Assembly: GCF_030272615.1 (NCBI RefSeq)
Contig: NC_081408.1
Location: 404,537,889 to 404,601,888, forward strand
Source: Cryptomeria japonica
Lineage: Eukaryota; Streptophyta; Pinopsida; Cupressales; Cupressaceae
Reading direction: 5' to 3'
DNA length: 64,000 bases
In this document: positions 1 through 11,208 of the stretch, piece by piece
Position numbering within the stretch: position 1 is the first letter of the stretch
Layout: each line of letters opens with the position of its first letter
Translations under genes and position numbers: made by a program
Notes under the pieces: model-generated
What the model saw: only the letters and a program-made list of their open reading frames with translations
Databases searched by the model: none
What the model was told of the DNA's origin: nothing

Positions 1-1472
1 AAAGGCAATGGGAAATCCTCTGGTCAAAGTTTTGAATTTTGATACCCCTCCATAGACCTCTCAATCGAACTTCTCTGATTGTCCAACTTAAAGTTTTAGC
101 TATTAATATAAACAAGAAAGGGGACAAGGGATCCCCTTGCCTCAAACCCCTAGAAGAATGGAAGAAACCACAAGGAGACCCATTAACAAGAACCAAGAAT
201 ATAGCGGAGGAGATGCAAGACATGATCCATTTTATCCAAGCCAACAAAAAACCCAGGCTTGAGAAAACAAATTTTAATGCATTCCATTCGGCCCTGTCAT
301 AGGCCTTCATCATATCTAGCTTAAGGATCATGGCAGGACATTTCTGAACTGAAATCAAATGTAAAACCTCATGAGCAACTATTTCCCCCTCAGAAGTTTC
401 CCTTTTTGGAACAAAACCTCCTTGCTCTAGGGAAATAATTTTTGGTAAAAGTTTAGCCAATCTCATAGAAATCACTTTTGCGAAGATCTTGTAGAGGGTA
501 TTACATAAAGCTATAGGACGAAAATTTGCAAAAATTTTTGGGTCCTCCTTCTTAAGTAGAATGACTATCAAGGTAGTATTCATTTCCTTAAGGATTGACC
601 TATTACGCCTAGCTTCCTCAAGAGCCAAAAGAACATCCGATCCCACAAAATCCCAACATTTCTGGAAGAATAAAGGAGTGAATCCATCAGGCCCGGGTGC
701 CTTGTCCGGATTCATAGAAAAAACAGCCCCCCTAACCTCTTCCAATGAAAAAGGAGACATTAACATTCTATTGTCATCAGGAGAAATTAGAGATGGAATG
801 TGAGATGAGATATTGTTAGAGACATCATTACTCTTAGATGAAAATAGATTCTTAAAAAACTTTACCACTTCACTAGAAATGTCCCTTGACTCAGAAAGAA
901 TATTCCCATGAGAATCCTGAATACAAGTAATCCTACTCCTAGCCCTTTTCATTTTAGTGGTAGAATGGAAAATTTTTGTATTTTTATCCCCATCAGCTAA
1001 CCATAGCTCCCTATATTTTTGTCTCCAATATACCTCCTCTCTTGCCAAAATTTCTTCTAACTCACTCCTAAGAGACTTAATTTCATCAAACACCCTAGAA
1101 CCCATACCATGCAGAATCACATGCCTATTCAATACATCAATCATATCCAAGATCCTTCTCTTTTCTTCAAAGATATTCTTAAAATGTAGAGAATTCCACT
1201 CCCTAATATTTTTCTTTAAAAATCTGATCTTCTTGACAATCTGAAACATTCTAGATCCTCTAACGAATGGAGCCTCACCCCACCATTGTCGCAGGAGGGT
1301 AAGGAAAGAAGGATCCCTAAACCACATGGGTTCAAACTTAAAAGGCAATTCGTGGGAAGATCTATCTTTTAAAATAGAGAGGGAAACAGGAAAGTGATCT
1401 GACCCTGTCAAGGGAAGGATAGAAGAAAAAAACTCAATATCTGAATCAAACCAATTGGAGGAAAGTAAAAAT
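1..1472 (-). pseudogene. LINE reverse transcriptase domain, partial and broken
   Basis: The minus-strand translation gives the order expected for a plant L1 ORF2 after the endonuclease. It starts with a linker with W-rich and charged segments. Then come the RT signatures DKAPGPDGFT, RPIALCN, a KAYDR-E-W box near 300, and GLRQGDPLSPF near 120-160. The enzyme would nick-prime and copy LINE RNA at the target site. A frameshift near base 280 and scattered stops break the frame. The YxDD active site lies beyond base 1, so its state is unknown. The assignment to the LINE RT family is firm; the exact clade is not decided. Confidence 0.88.
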
Positions 1473-2078
1473 CTATCCAATCTCTCCGCAATTTGAGAAA
1501 AATTCTTCCTCATGTTTGTCCATGTGAAAAGACCTTTTTTTTGGCTTACAATAAAAAAGAGACATATCAGAAATGAATGCATTAAAGTCATCAATAGATT
1601 TCTTATTAGGACAAATACACCTTGTTTTTTCATCCAAATCTAGAATTGCATTGAAATCCCCCCCAAAAATAATAAAAGAATGATCCCTAAGGGGGGATGA
1701 AACCCTTATGAGTTCTCGCCAAAGGTTGTATTTAGCCAAGACACACGAGGGGGCATAAATATTAAACAATCATACTTTAAACCTAGAATTTTTGTAAGAC
1801 ACTAATGATAACATCCAATTTGGAGCAGAAGCAACCAATTCTACATCAACCACAAAATCATTCCATAACAAGGCCAAACCCCCCAATGCCCCAAAAGTCG
1901 GGCATGACATGAATTTCCACCTCTTCCAAGAGGAAAAAACAAATTCAGAATTCTCCAAAGAGAGCTTAGTCTCTTGGAGCATACCTATATCCCACTTAAC
2001 CAAGTCTAATTGAGAATTGATAAAGCGTCTCTTGTTAGGGGCATTTAAGCCCCTAACGTTCCATGAAATGATCCTCAT
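1473..2078 (-). pseudogene. LINE endonuclease domain (EEP family)
   Basis: This is the N-terminal endonuclease of LINE ORF2, which nicks target DNA. The start MRIISWNVRGLN is the classic beginning of this family. A QETK motif supplies the metal-binding Glu, and GGDFN supplies the catalytic Asp/Asn pair. One in-frame TGA at about 1770 splits the domain into two ORFs in the same frame, and a stop near 1473 separates it from the RT. The ATG at 2078-2076 overlaps the stop of the upstream ORF as ATGA, so ORF2 may have been translated by re-initiation. Confidence 0.88.
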
Positions 2079-3026
2079 TGCCCTTGAGGAGAGGTTGACA
2101 CTCCCCTCTTTTCATCCTTAGGGGAATAAATATTCTCCCCAAAACTTTTATGTAAGATCCTCTTAACCGCCACAGATCTAGTGACCGGAGGACTAATTAA
2201 GCACTTCTTTTTCTTTTTTATGGAGCTCAAGCAATTACCAATGTTTTTCCCCTTGCCCAAAGACAAGGTTGAGACCTTCTTAATCCCGAGAGAAGAAGAC
2301 AAAACTTGTTGAATACCTGCATCAATTTCCAATTGAGTTTTGCAGTTTTTTGGAGGTCTACCCCTTCCCGGAGACACAACAGGGATATGGAATTTCATCT
2401 CAACTTGGGCAATAGGAAGGCCTATAGGAGTTTTAACTGAAGGCAATTGAGGAGAAGACACCAATCCATGGGGTTCCACTCAATTTGAAGCATCTTGGGT
2501 AACATTATTGTTAAGGACCTCAAAAGGATTAAAGGAAGGGGAAAGAGGCAAACTTTTATGAATTAAATTTAAATCATTCTCAATAGAACACACAATCTTA
2601 TCTGAGACCTCCTCCTCCAACTGATCCTTGTTAGAATTGAGCAAATTCTCAACTTGTTGAGTTGTATGTTCATCTGGAGAAATATTTAAAGACTCTTGAG
2701 GCTTGCCAAACTCCTGATTAGGCTCACTATACTCTAACTCTTTTACCTTTTGAATTAGGAAAGCATCATCATGACTTAAGGGAATAGACTGAACAGGGGC
2801 ATTATCCCCTACACCTCCAATATTGTGTGGAATATTCATCTAACCACCCGACCCTTCTAAAGAACCAAAAACCTTATCACCTATATTGCCATCTAGCCCA
2901 CCCTCCTAGACAGAAATACAATGATTGGGACCTTGGGGGGAGGGAGGACTTATCTAGCTAGCTCGCCAAGCATTGCCACCCTGATCCTGACAATCAGGCT
3001 TAGAATTGTTCCAAATGCCTTGGTTC
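2075..3026 (-). pseudogene. LINE ORF1-like C-terminal region with an AT-hook-like motif
   Basis: This upstream LINE reading frame holds two contiguous same-frame pieces (2839-2480 and 2479-2075) separated by one TGA. Recognisable coding sense continues up to about 3026. It is acidic and polar first, then Pro/Lys-rich. It contains GRGRPPK, which resembles an AT-hook, and a KKKKK patch, both suited to nucleic-acid binding. Plant LINE ORF1 proteins usually begin with a DUF4283-type domain and a zinc knuckle. Neither is seen here, which fits 5' truncation. The identity rests mainly on position directly before the endonuclease. Confidence 0.6.
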
Positions 3027-3932
3027 TATTTTTTCAAAGAAAATAAAAGATAAATTATGTCTTTTATTTCTTATTTAAAAAGAGCTTGAAGATTTTTCAA
3101 GGGAGCTTCCTACATTGATTAAGTGTGAGTAAAGTTCACTTTGTATGGAGAAATTCAAGGGGTCAAAATTGGATAATCCTCACATTGCATGATAGCTTGT
3201 CTTGCATGGAATTAATTTTTCCCTCCCCTTTCTTTAACTTAGAAATTAGGGCTTCTACGTGTTAAGTTGTAGAAGAATCTCAGTCAAAAGAATGACAAGC
3301 ATTGTATGCCTTTCACACATGTTAAAGGAAGCCATGATCATAATAAAATATAGATATCTCTCTGTAAATAACTACATCCAATCCACTACATGCATATTCT
3401 ACCACCCATAGAGATCACCAATAGGTATCTAACAAATTCATGTGAAGGTTCTAGCATGAGGATAAGGAGCTATCTTAGATTTTCTCACACTAAGGATTTA
3501 TCAGAAAATATAGAATAGTTAAGGGCGTGGAAAAGGCCCCGAAGACACATGCATGACTAAACCATGCAAAGATCATCTATATCACTAGTCTTATAACATG
3601 TTTGTTTCATCCTAGTATACCTTTTCATTGTTTTATAATTATTTGTATGTATTTGGAGAGCCTTGTGTTGTCTCTATCCATGAAAACAAGGGCATGAGAA
3701 AAGGGATTTGCTGATGAATATAGTTCTTTGAATATTTTATGGTTTCACAATGAAGGAAAGATAAGATTTGTTGTTCCACCTTTATTAATTATCATGATAG
3801 GTAGTCAAGTCCTCATGTTTGGTAACACTATCCTGATATTAGTGTCTAACATTGATTTATCAGATCGGAATAGTTATTCTGATGTATACATGAAATATTG
3901 ACTGGTGAAGGTTATTTTGCTGATTTTTATTG
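3027..3932. other. No gene recognised
   Basis: AT-rich sequence between the LINE and the gag-only gypsy element. No coding, LTR end, tandem repeat or RNA gene was recognised. It forms the left flank of the GGTTT duplication at 3933-3937. Confidence 0.5.
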
Positions 3933-3937
3933 GGTTT

Positions 3938-4258
3938 TGTTAGTTCCCAAATGGGTTTACACTGTAAGAGGAAAAAACCAAGTTGATTCTTACAATATTT
4001 ATGGAGAAGCCAACTCCAACTATTAAAAAACCTCAAGAACTTAGACTAACTAACAAGGATTCAGACAAATCCTTATACATTTTGGGCTCTACAAAACCCG
4101 TGAGGGTGATCCCTTAGTGAATTTTATGATTTATGCACCATACTCAAAAGTTCACTACAACAAAATAGATAATCTCATATGCAGGATCAAAAATAGGGAG
4201 AATGCTCAAGGATGGAAAATTCTTCAGTGATCCTCAACCTAATTGGAGCATAAGATGG
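3938..4258 (-). repeat. Inverted LTR 3' end (U5 end) at the left terminus
   Basis: The reverse complement matches 9890-10210, the last 321 bp of the 3' LTR, ending in GGGAACTAACA. It abuts the direct copy head to head, so 3938-4494 forms a large imperfect hairpin. The terminal TG of this arm is the complement of the LTR's normal CA end. Confidence 0.88.
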
Positions 4259-4494
4259 GATTATCTGCTTTGTTTTAGTGAACTTTTGAGTATGGTGTAG
4301 AGATCATAAAATTCACTAAGGGATCACCCTCCTGGGTTTTGCAAAGCCCAAAGTGTAGAAGGATTTGTTTGAATCCTTGTCAGTTGGTCCAAGTTCTTGA
4401 GGATTTTAATAGTTGGAGTTGGCTTCTCCATAGATATTTAAAGAATCAACTTGGTTTTTTTCTCTTGCAGTGTAAACCCATTTGGGAACCAACA
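4259..4494 (+). repeat. Direct LTR 3' fragment (truncated 5' LTR)
   Basis: This matches about 9975-10210 in direct orientation and ends GGGAACCAACA at 4494, immediately before the primer site. It is all that remains of the 5' LTR. Confidence 0.88.
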
Positions 4495-4497
4495 AAA

Positions 4498-4515
4498 TGG
4501 CGACTCTATTGGGGA
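4498..4515 (+). promoter_or_regulatory. tRNA primer binding site
   Basis: TGGCGACTCTATTGGGGA starts three bases after the LTR end. This type of site is common in Tat/Ogre-like Ty3/gypsy elements and is probably complementary to an arginine tRNA (family knowledge, not checked). Confidence 0.75.
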
Positions 4516-5353
4516 GAATTGTTGAAGATCATATTTCCTTGAAGAGTCATGAGCTTACTAAGTCCATCCCTTGTCAGTTGAGTCAATTCTCATAAATTTT
4601 GCCTAAGAATCTGTTGTAATTCATCTTTAAATGTAAGTCTATCTAGATTTGTCCATATTTCATGATTATTTCAATACCTCATAAGTTGGGAGTGGCGACA
4701 CTGAGATCTCTGCACTAGTGTGCATTATTTGAAGAAGAACTGAGAAAGAACCAAAAAATTTGCAATAGAGATGAAGCAGATTTGAGCTCTTATGATGAAG
4801 TACCCTGACAAGTTGAGGATGGAATCCATATGAATGTCATATGATGATAAGGAGGTGTTGCAATGTTGGTTTTTGAACAAATTTGACATGTGAAGAAATT
4901 CCAGCTGTTCAAATTTTTGTCCTTTGCAAAGAGGTGGAGACTCTACCAAAGATCCTAATCAAGATGTGGAGATAGCTCCAGATCTACCAATATTTCCAAC
5001 CAGAAAGATTATTTGCAGTCACTACAACATTTCCAGGTATTTTGATTCTCATGAGTCAAATGTATTTTCATGAAAGTCATTCATAGAAAAGAGTTCCCTA
5101 TTTAGTGTTGCAACACTAACTAGAAAGGGGAAGGAGTTCATTATCAGAATTGCATACTTCTTAGTTTCATATTTCAATCATATGCTTATGTTAGGAGAAG
5201 TATGCAATCTTTGTAATAGGTCCATTCAGGGGTGTTAAGTTTGATATTTCAGTCTTATGTATGTTTGATTTTTACTTAAGACCTTGCTGAAAAGGAGAAT
5301 CAAGAAATATGTAACAGTAAAGTTTGAATGATAAGCTTGTAAAGGAAAGTAAG

Positions 5354-6660
5354 ATGTATGGTCATAATGTTGTCCCTGGTATAATGAGTGATCAGCAACT
5401 TAAGGGAGGTCAGCCTAGAAGGGTGTTCATCCCTAAGCAATATAAACCTTTAAATTTCAGCAACATTTAAGGGTACCCATATCCCTTCCCCATTGAGTTT
5501 AAGGATCAAGTGCCTTTGTTCCATGCACAAGAGTCTAAGTCAACACTCCACCATGTCAAGTTATTCAATGAGTTTGTTGAAGACTATCAACTTTGCAATG
5601 AAGATATAGTAATGAAGTTGTTTGTGAGATCATTAAAAGATAGTGCAAAGGATTGGTATGAATGTTTAGTAGGACAAAGTGTCTTCATGGGATTGCTTTA
5701 GGAGGTTGTTTTTACAGAGATTCAGCTATGATACAGTAAGTTATGAGAAGCCTCCTAGTCCTCAGAATATTCCAGCATATGAGGATACAAAGTATGCACA
5801 AGAGAAACACGTGTCAATGGTTGATGCACATCTCAAAGAATGTGTGTCCCTACTATCCCAACTTATACTTTTCAGTAGTATGAGAAAGTTTATCAGCCCC
5901 AAATAGTGCCATAACAAAGATTTTGTGTGGAGATCCCAATGGTGTATGTCAGTGCTCAGTTGGACATAAAAACACAAGTGGGTGAGCAACCTTATGCATA
6001 TTGTTGTCCAAATTTTTGAAGGCATTATGAAGTATTCCTATGAGTTATATGCTTCAAGATTCTAAGTGGGTAGACTTATTTTTGCAAGTCTATGAACCTG
6101 ATGTTGTTTATTGGCCAAAGAGAACAAAACTGGCTAATATAGATTAGATGGTTGCATGGATTGACATATTTGAAGATGTCAAGTCTAAAATGCAGCTAGA
6201 TGGTGAAAGTTTGCATGTTGATAATGACAAGGTTGAGTAAGAGTATGATGGAATTGCACAATTTAATAATGATGCTCCCTATGTTATTGAAAACCAATCA
6301 CATCATCAACATGAAGAAGACAATGTGTGTGAACAACAGATGGTTAAAGAGCATGAACCTCAAAAATGAATTCTATGATAGCCTGAATGAAGATGGAAAT
6401 AAACATCTACAAGTTTAGCATTATTTTCCGGATGATGATAGTGATTCTAAGAAGGTTGTTGGAGATGCAATCTCCCATAACATGACATGCTCTCATGAAT
6501 CTAGTGGAATATCAGTTGAGGAGGATAGAAGTATAGGACATGTTAGTGAGAAAGATGACATATGTTCTATCAGCAGTGAAGGAATCTTGGACTTGCTAGC
6601 AGCAGAGTACCTGAGATATACACATGAAAAAATGAAGACATTTTGCACCCTAGTGATATG
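5354..6660 (+). pseudogene. Ty3/gypsy Gag (capsid region), broken
   Basis: Gag packages the element RNA into virus-like particles. From the ATG at 5354 the frame reads into the capsid-type pattern with PLFHAQES, KLFNEFVEDYQL, a VMKLFVRSLKDSAKDWYE segment and an FRRLFLQRF segment, which is typical of plant Ty3 Gag. An in-frame TAA lies at 5468, a frame change lies near 5690, and more stops follow. The later part (6200-6660, with a stop at 6416) is acidic and continues into the next ORF by another frame change. No zinc knuckle was seen. No protease or RT follows, so this is the main product of a non-autonomous element. Confidence 0.75.
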
Positions 6661-7390
6661 ATTTTTGATAGTGAAGTTGTCTCTTATGATGCATTAAGTA
6701 ATGCATCTACTATCAATCTCCTTCCCATGATGGAACCAATAGATATGCAAGAGGATAAGGATCTTGAATGCATTGGATTCTTTGATTTCAACTTTGACAT
6801 GTGTGTTGATAATGAGGATTTACATGCTAATAAAGACTCATTTTTTTGTTTTAGCAACATGTGTATGGATGCTAATGATGGCACACTTTGTGAAAATGCT
6901 AGTGCACATGAAGGGGAATTGGCTCTTGGTGGCTATGATAAAAGTGGTGATAGGCTGGGAGGATGTGATATTCTAGCATGCACCCATGTTGCTGATATGA
7001 ATGATATCAAATTGGACTCAGAGCCAGAGGCTGAAATCTTTTTTCATCTTGATAATTTACAGTTGCATGAGAGGATCAGTTGTGATCCTTTTCATTCTCT
7101 TGATGACAGTTTGCTTATTGTAGATAGTCGGAAGGTGGATTCTTTTGATAGTTCCTCTTTTGATGAGAAAACTAATGATTTGAATGAGGCCTATATTCCC
7201 AGCTGTATATCAAAATGTGAGCCTATATTTTTTTAGCAAGGAGATGTATGTCTTGAGTGTGACAGTGATTTGAGCCATGATGCATGTTGTGTTCAACATG
7301 GAAGCATATTTTTCAGTGAGAATGATATTTTGGTCACACAGAATTTTAAATTTTCAACCATTGCACAAGTTTTAGAGTTTCAATGGTGAG
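6643..7390 (+). pseudogene. Acidic, Cys/Asp-rich C-terminal extension of Gag, function unknown
   Basis: An open stretch of 197 codons (6643-7236) continues in the same frame after one TAG to about 7390. It is strongly acidic, rich in Asp, Ser and Cys, and has almost no Lys or Arg clusters. No protease DTG/DSG, zinc knuckle or RT motif is present. It sits where pro-pol should begin in an autonomous gypsy element. It may be the far end of one long Gag-like polyprotein together with 5354-6660. I do not recognise the domain. Its openness compared with the broken Gag upstream is notable. Confidence 0.5.
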
Positions 7391-7999
7391 TGCAATGATA
7401 ATTCTAGGCAGGGTAGTTGGATAAAAAATGCCAGCATGTTTGAATCATGGGATTCCAACTATACTTCTAGATTGGTTCCAATGCAATCCAAGGAAAACCA
7501 TGTTTATGACAGAGGAAAACATTGGCTGACCTTTTCAGATGGCCTTGGGCCATCACATGTGGTTTGACCTTCAAGCCACAAGAAGCTTGGGGTAGAGTTA
7601 ACTTTTGGCTCTATGCCCAAATGGAATAAGTTATCATGATACTCTTGAATTGCCTGTTCATGGAAAATTCTTGAAGCCCTACTTTTCTTAAAGTAGCTCT
7701 TTTCCATGAACATTAGATTAGGTCTTGTGCATAGTAGTGTAGATTTCCTTTCTATTTGAGTTGCCCTATCCAGGTAACTTCCTTTTGGTCTGCTCTGCAA
7801 TGGTCTGCTCCACCAAAGATTTTGGATTCTCGTATCATCCCTGAGTAATGATCATCCCCAACCAGAGCCACTGATAGTCCTAAAAATTGCTGCACAAAAA
7901 ATCTTCATGTCCTAGTGAAAATTTTGAACATTTTGAATTAATCTTTCTCTTTGTGCTTACCCTCAAGGTTTAGGGTTTAGGGTTTTATGCTTTTTTTAA
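7391..7999 (+). other. Non-coding 3' interior of the gag-only element
   Basis: No intact frame and no pol motif was seen. It ends near a two-unit plant telomere-like stretch, TTTAGGGTTTAGGG (about 7969-7984), close to the expected LTR start. A polypurine tract was not clearly identified. Confidence 0.4.
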
Positions 8000-10210
8000 T
8001 TAAATGTTGTTGAAAAACCCTATGCTTGTTATAATTTTGAGTTACCTTTTTTTCTTAAAAGTTTGAAGGGTCTAAGCCCATGGCGGGGCCATGTCTTTCT
8101 CTAGGCATTAAGTTGTTTCTATGTCAAGCCCCTATTAATATTTTCCTAAGTCTGAGTTAATTTCCCTATGGTCAGGCCCCCTTTATTATTTTTAGCCAGC
8201 ACCTTTATATTTTCCTAAGTCTAAACTTTTAAATATTTTGGCCTTTATATTAACGATAGAGAAAATCCTATAGCGCATGCTTCCCAGCGGTCGAAGGTGC
8301 AAGGAAGATAAGGTCTACGGCATCACAAGATGATGCCACATGTCCTAACCGGGCAAGGTGAGCCGACGGTTTGACCTTTCAAATGTTTGAGGTTACCAGT
8401 CACTTTCAATTAAACTCTGAGTTACTAAAGGCTCATAAATTTGCATGTGCTTGAATGGATGGAGATGTTTTAATTTTTGCAAAAAATTTGCTCGACTATT
8501 AAGGGGCTTAAGAAGGTGATCACCGTAACAGCGGGTAAAGTGCGAATAGATCCAATGGCCTTCATAGCCCCGTGAAGGAAGATACAAGGGGGTTAAGGAC
8601 CACAACATCATGAGATGATGTCATGTGTCCAAGGTAAGTCAGGGTAAGATGACAGTGGGACCGTGGACCAGGGTGAGATGGTTGTTGACTAAGATGAGGT
8701 GGTGGTGAGTTGGAGGCACTTCGTCATCTTTTTGATAGGTCCATTTGCCACATGAGATGATCAGTTTCAGATTAATTAATGGTGATCGTGCGATGCACCA
8801 ATGAGGGAAGATCAATGGTCTAGTTTTATTCTTTCAAATGAAATTTGGCGTTGTTTCATCACGCGTGCGATAAGGTAATCGCAAACAAGGTCTATTCTGC
8901 TAACAAAGGGATGATAACAGAAAGATTTCTACTCATCTCAATTTACCAGAGGTTTTCAATTGAGGGCAAAGAGTTTTTCAGAGACAGAGAAGATTGAAAT
9001 GGGCCTTCGAAACATAGTATTAGGGTTTTTTGGTGCAATTAAGGCATCTGGCAGGCAGTTTTGTCTTCTTGTGGTAGGTATATTTTTTAACATGAACAAC
9101 AGAAAAGAGGGATGAAATGCAATTAGAATACATGCCTTAACGAGGAATACTATTGTAACAAAATTATGAGGACTGGTCATTTTTGAATGACAAGTGTCTC
9201 ATCTGGCCTATAGCTTGTTTGCTCCCTTGTTTCTATAAAAGGGAATTCAAGGCCATGAGATAGGGTTCCAAATTCTAGTTCCTTTAGGGTTCCTTTTATG
9301 GTTCTGGTAGTAGGTTTTAGGTGGAATGAGCAAAGTGTAAAGTCCTTTTGCAGAGAAAAATAGAATTTGTCTTATGCCACATCTTATGCAGGTTTTGAAG
9401 GACTAAATTTAATATTATTTTATGGCAGATATAGCATTTGAATAAATGAAATAGAATTCAAGCTTATTTCTCTCCAGTGTATGATTCTACTATCTTTTGA
9501 ATGAAGTAAATCAAGGGTTTATTTCATCCAGTGCATTGTTGTGATGTATGTGATTTGTGTTTATGCTTTGATCTAAGGGATCAATTAAATGCTTGAACAA
9601 AATTGCAAAGTGGTAGGGCTTATGCAGGGATTTTGATAAGTAGTTTGGGATTGGGTTATAGTTAAGGTGTATTGGAAGGCAATATATTCCTAGTTCAGTA
9701 TGCTATCAGATTATTTCTATTGTAATTTGCCTTACATTTCATGAATTTGACTCTCCAATGGAATTTGGCACTGGTCATTAGCTTGTCTTAGTCTTTACAA
9801 TCGGTTTTGTGCTCCATTCATCTGTTCTTGCTATAAAATTGTTGATTATCAAAATATCTTTCAATTCATGTTTATTATTGTGTTTTCTACCCATCTGATG
9901 CTCCAATTAGGTTGAGGATCATTGAAGGATTTGCCATCCTTGAGCATTCTCCCTATTGTTGATCCCGTATATGAGATTATCTGCTTTGTTTTAGTGAACT
10001 TTTGAGTATGGTGCACAGATCATTAAATTCACTAAGAGATCACCCTCTCGGGTTTTGCATAACCCAAAGTGTAGAAGGATTTTTTTGAATCCTTGTTAGT
10101 TGGTCCAAGTTCTTGAGGATTTTAATAGTTGGATTTGGCTTCTTCATAGATATTCGAAGAATCAACTTGGTTTTTGCCTCTTGTAGTGTAAACCCATTTG
10201 GGAACCAACG
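8000..10210 (+). repeat. 3' LTR of the gag-only gypsy element (left edge approximate)
   Basis: The right end (GGGAACCAACG at 10210, with CA decayed to CG) is fixed by the match to the 5' fragments and by the GGTTT duplication. The left edge is only approximate because the 5' LTR is truncated and gives no comparison. Two related blocks containing GATGATG-CA-TGTCC (about 8286-8343 and 8568-8630) look like U3 internal repeats. A TATA box lies at 9234. Confidence 0.65.
9234..9240 (+). promoter_or_regulatory. TATA box of the gag-only element LTR
   Basis: TATAAAA followed by GGG lies about 970 bp before the LTR end, in a plausible U3/R position. The 5' LTR has lost this region, so the present copy has no promoter upstream of gag. 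Confidence 0.55.
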
Positions 10211-10270
10211 GGTTTGTCAGGAATTCTTCATGTAGGATTGAGGAACAATGGAAATAGAATATGGGGTTTT

Positions 10271-10869
10271 TATACTAGGTAAAAGAAAACTTATGTAGCT
10301 TCAAACTTTCATTATCTTAAATACAAAAGCTTGGTGATGACAGACATGCCAGGGATACTTAGTATTGAATGGGGTTTCAACAACTTGTATGGCTCTTTAA
10401 TTGCTTTTGAGATGAGACAATTCAGTACTACTAGTGTGAGAATAGAGAAAAACTTTAAGGCCACTAGATCAATGAAAGATGAGGAAGCTAATGAAGATAA
10501 CTTTGATGAGATTGAAGAGAACTTTGTGAGAAGGATGAAGAAAGTTCAAAAGTAAATTTCCCTTTAAATTTTTTAATTGTGGAAAGATTGGTCACTATGT
10601 TTCTAGATGTCCATATAGAATTGTAAATCAAAAGAATAAGGAATTTAAAGGAAAATTCAATGAGAAGGCTTACTATGTTAAAGAAATGCAAATATTTCTA
10701 ATGATGAATCTAATTATAAAGAAGATAGTGAATGTTTCTTCTTGGCTATAAAGGAAGATTCTTGTTTTGCTAACCCTACTAAAGTTGTGATAGAAAAAGT
10801 TCCAGAAGATGCTACCAAAATGGAAGGTACTATTGTATCTTCTTTTCATTCTATAAGAGATAAGGATTA
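10271..10869 (+). pseudogene. Copia Gag C-terminal part with a zinc knuckle
   Basis: The reading NLYGSLIAFEMRQF (10331-10555 frame) matches the end of the copia Gag (UBN2-type) domain. It is followed, after a frame change, by a zinc-knuckle region near 10565-10615: F-NCGKIGHYVSRC, where the first Cys of CCHC is replaced by Phe. The knuckle would bind element RNA. The N-terminal half of Gag is missing. Several stops and shifts are present. Confidence 0.75.
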
Positions 10870-11194
10870 ATAGATTATTGATTGTGGATGTTCAAATCAT
10901 ATGATTGGTGAAAAAAGTAAGTTTGTAAAGCTTGAGAAATTTGATGAAGGAGTTGTTAGATTTGGAGATGATCAGACAACTAGGATAGTTGGAGTTGTTT
11001 CAATCAACTTTGATGGCATACATAATACTGACAATATTTTCTATGATAAAGGACTAAATCATAACCTTTTCAGTGTTGGAAAGATGTATGGAAATGGATA
11101 TAATCTTATTTTTAAGGATGATGGTTGTGAGATCAAAAAGAGTTATGGAACCTTGATTGCATCTAGAAAGAGGACAGATGGAAATGTATATTAG
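10870..11194 (+). pseudogene. Copia protease and start of the pre-integrase region
   Basis: This contains IIDCGCSNHMIG, the copia aspartic-protease core. The usual D-S-G reads D-C-G here, and the codon before it is a stop where Trp is normal. Next come LNHNLFSVGKMYGNGYNL and an FKDDGCEI segment, which belong to the region between protease and integrase. The enzyme would cut the Gag-Pol polyprotein. The frame is open from 10901 to 11194 and ends in TAG. Confidence 0.78.
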
Positions 11195-11208
11195 TTGAAT
11201 ATTGCTTC

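Larger units (their letters stand above)
1..3026 (-). mobile_element. L1-type LINE, 5' part, runs off the window edge
   Basis: A non-LTR retrotransposon is read on the minus strand. From its 5' side (high coordinates) it holds the tail of an ORF1-like protein, an apurinic-type endonuclease, and a reverse transcriptase that continues beyond base 1. The 3' end, including the RT catalytic YxDD box and any poly(A) tail, is outside the window. Coding sense can be followed up to about 3026 and then stops, so the copy is probably 5'-truncated, which is usual for LINEs. Several stops and shifts show that it is dead. The exact 5' end and any target-site duplication could not be seen. Confidence 0.9.
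3938..10210 (+). mobile_element. Gag-only Ty3/gypsy element with an inverted LTR end at its 5' terminus
   Basis: This is a non-autonomous LTR element. The flanking duplication GGTTT lies at 3933-3937 and 10211-10215. From left to right it contains an inverted copy of the last ~321 bp of the LTR, a direct copy of the last ~236 bp, a TGGCGACTC-type primer site, a gag-like gene, an acidic ORF, and one long LTR ending at 10210. No protease, RT or integrase is seen in the ~3.5 kb interior. The primer-site type points to the Tat branch of Ty3/gypsy (inference). It could only move with enzymes from an autonomous relative. The 5' LTR lacks its U3 and promoter. Confidence 0.78.

Noticed and set aside
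3850-3875. Primer-site-like TTGATTTATCAGATC after CTAACA
   Set aside because: It needs an inserted base and several changes, and no LTR was found to its left.
7504-7800. 98-codon minus-strand ORF in the gag-only element
   Set aside because: No motif, antisense to the element, and no promoter or similar copy was seen.
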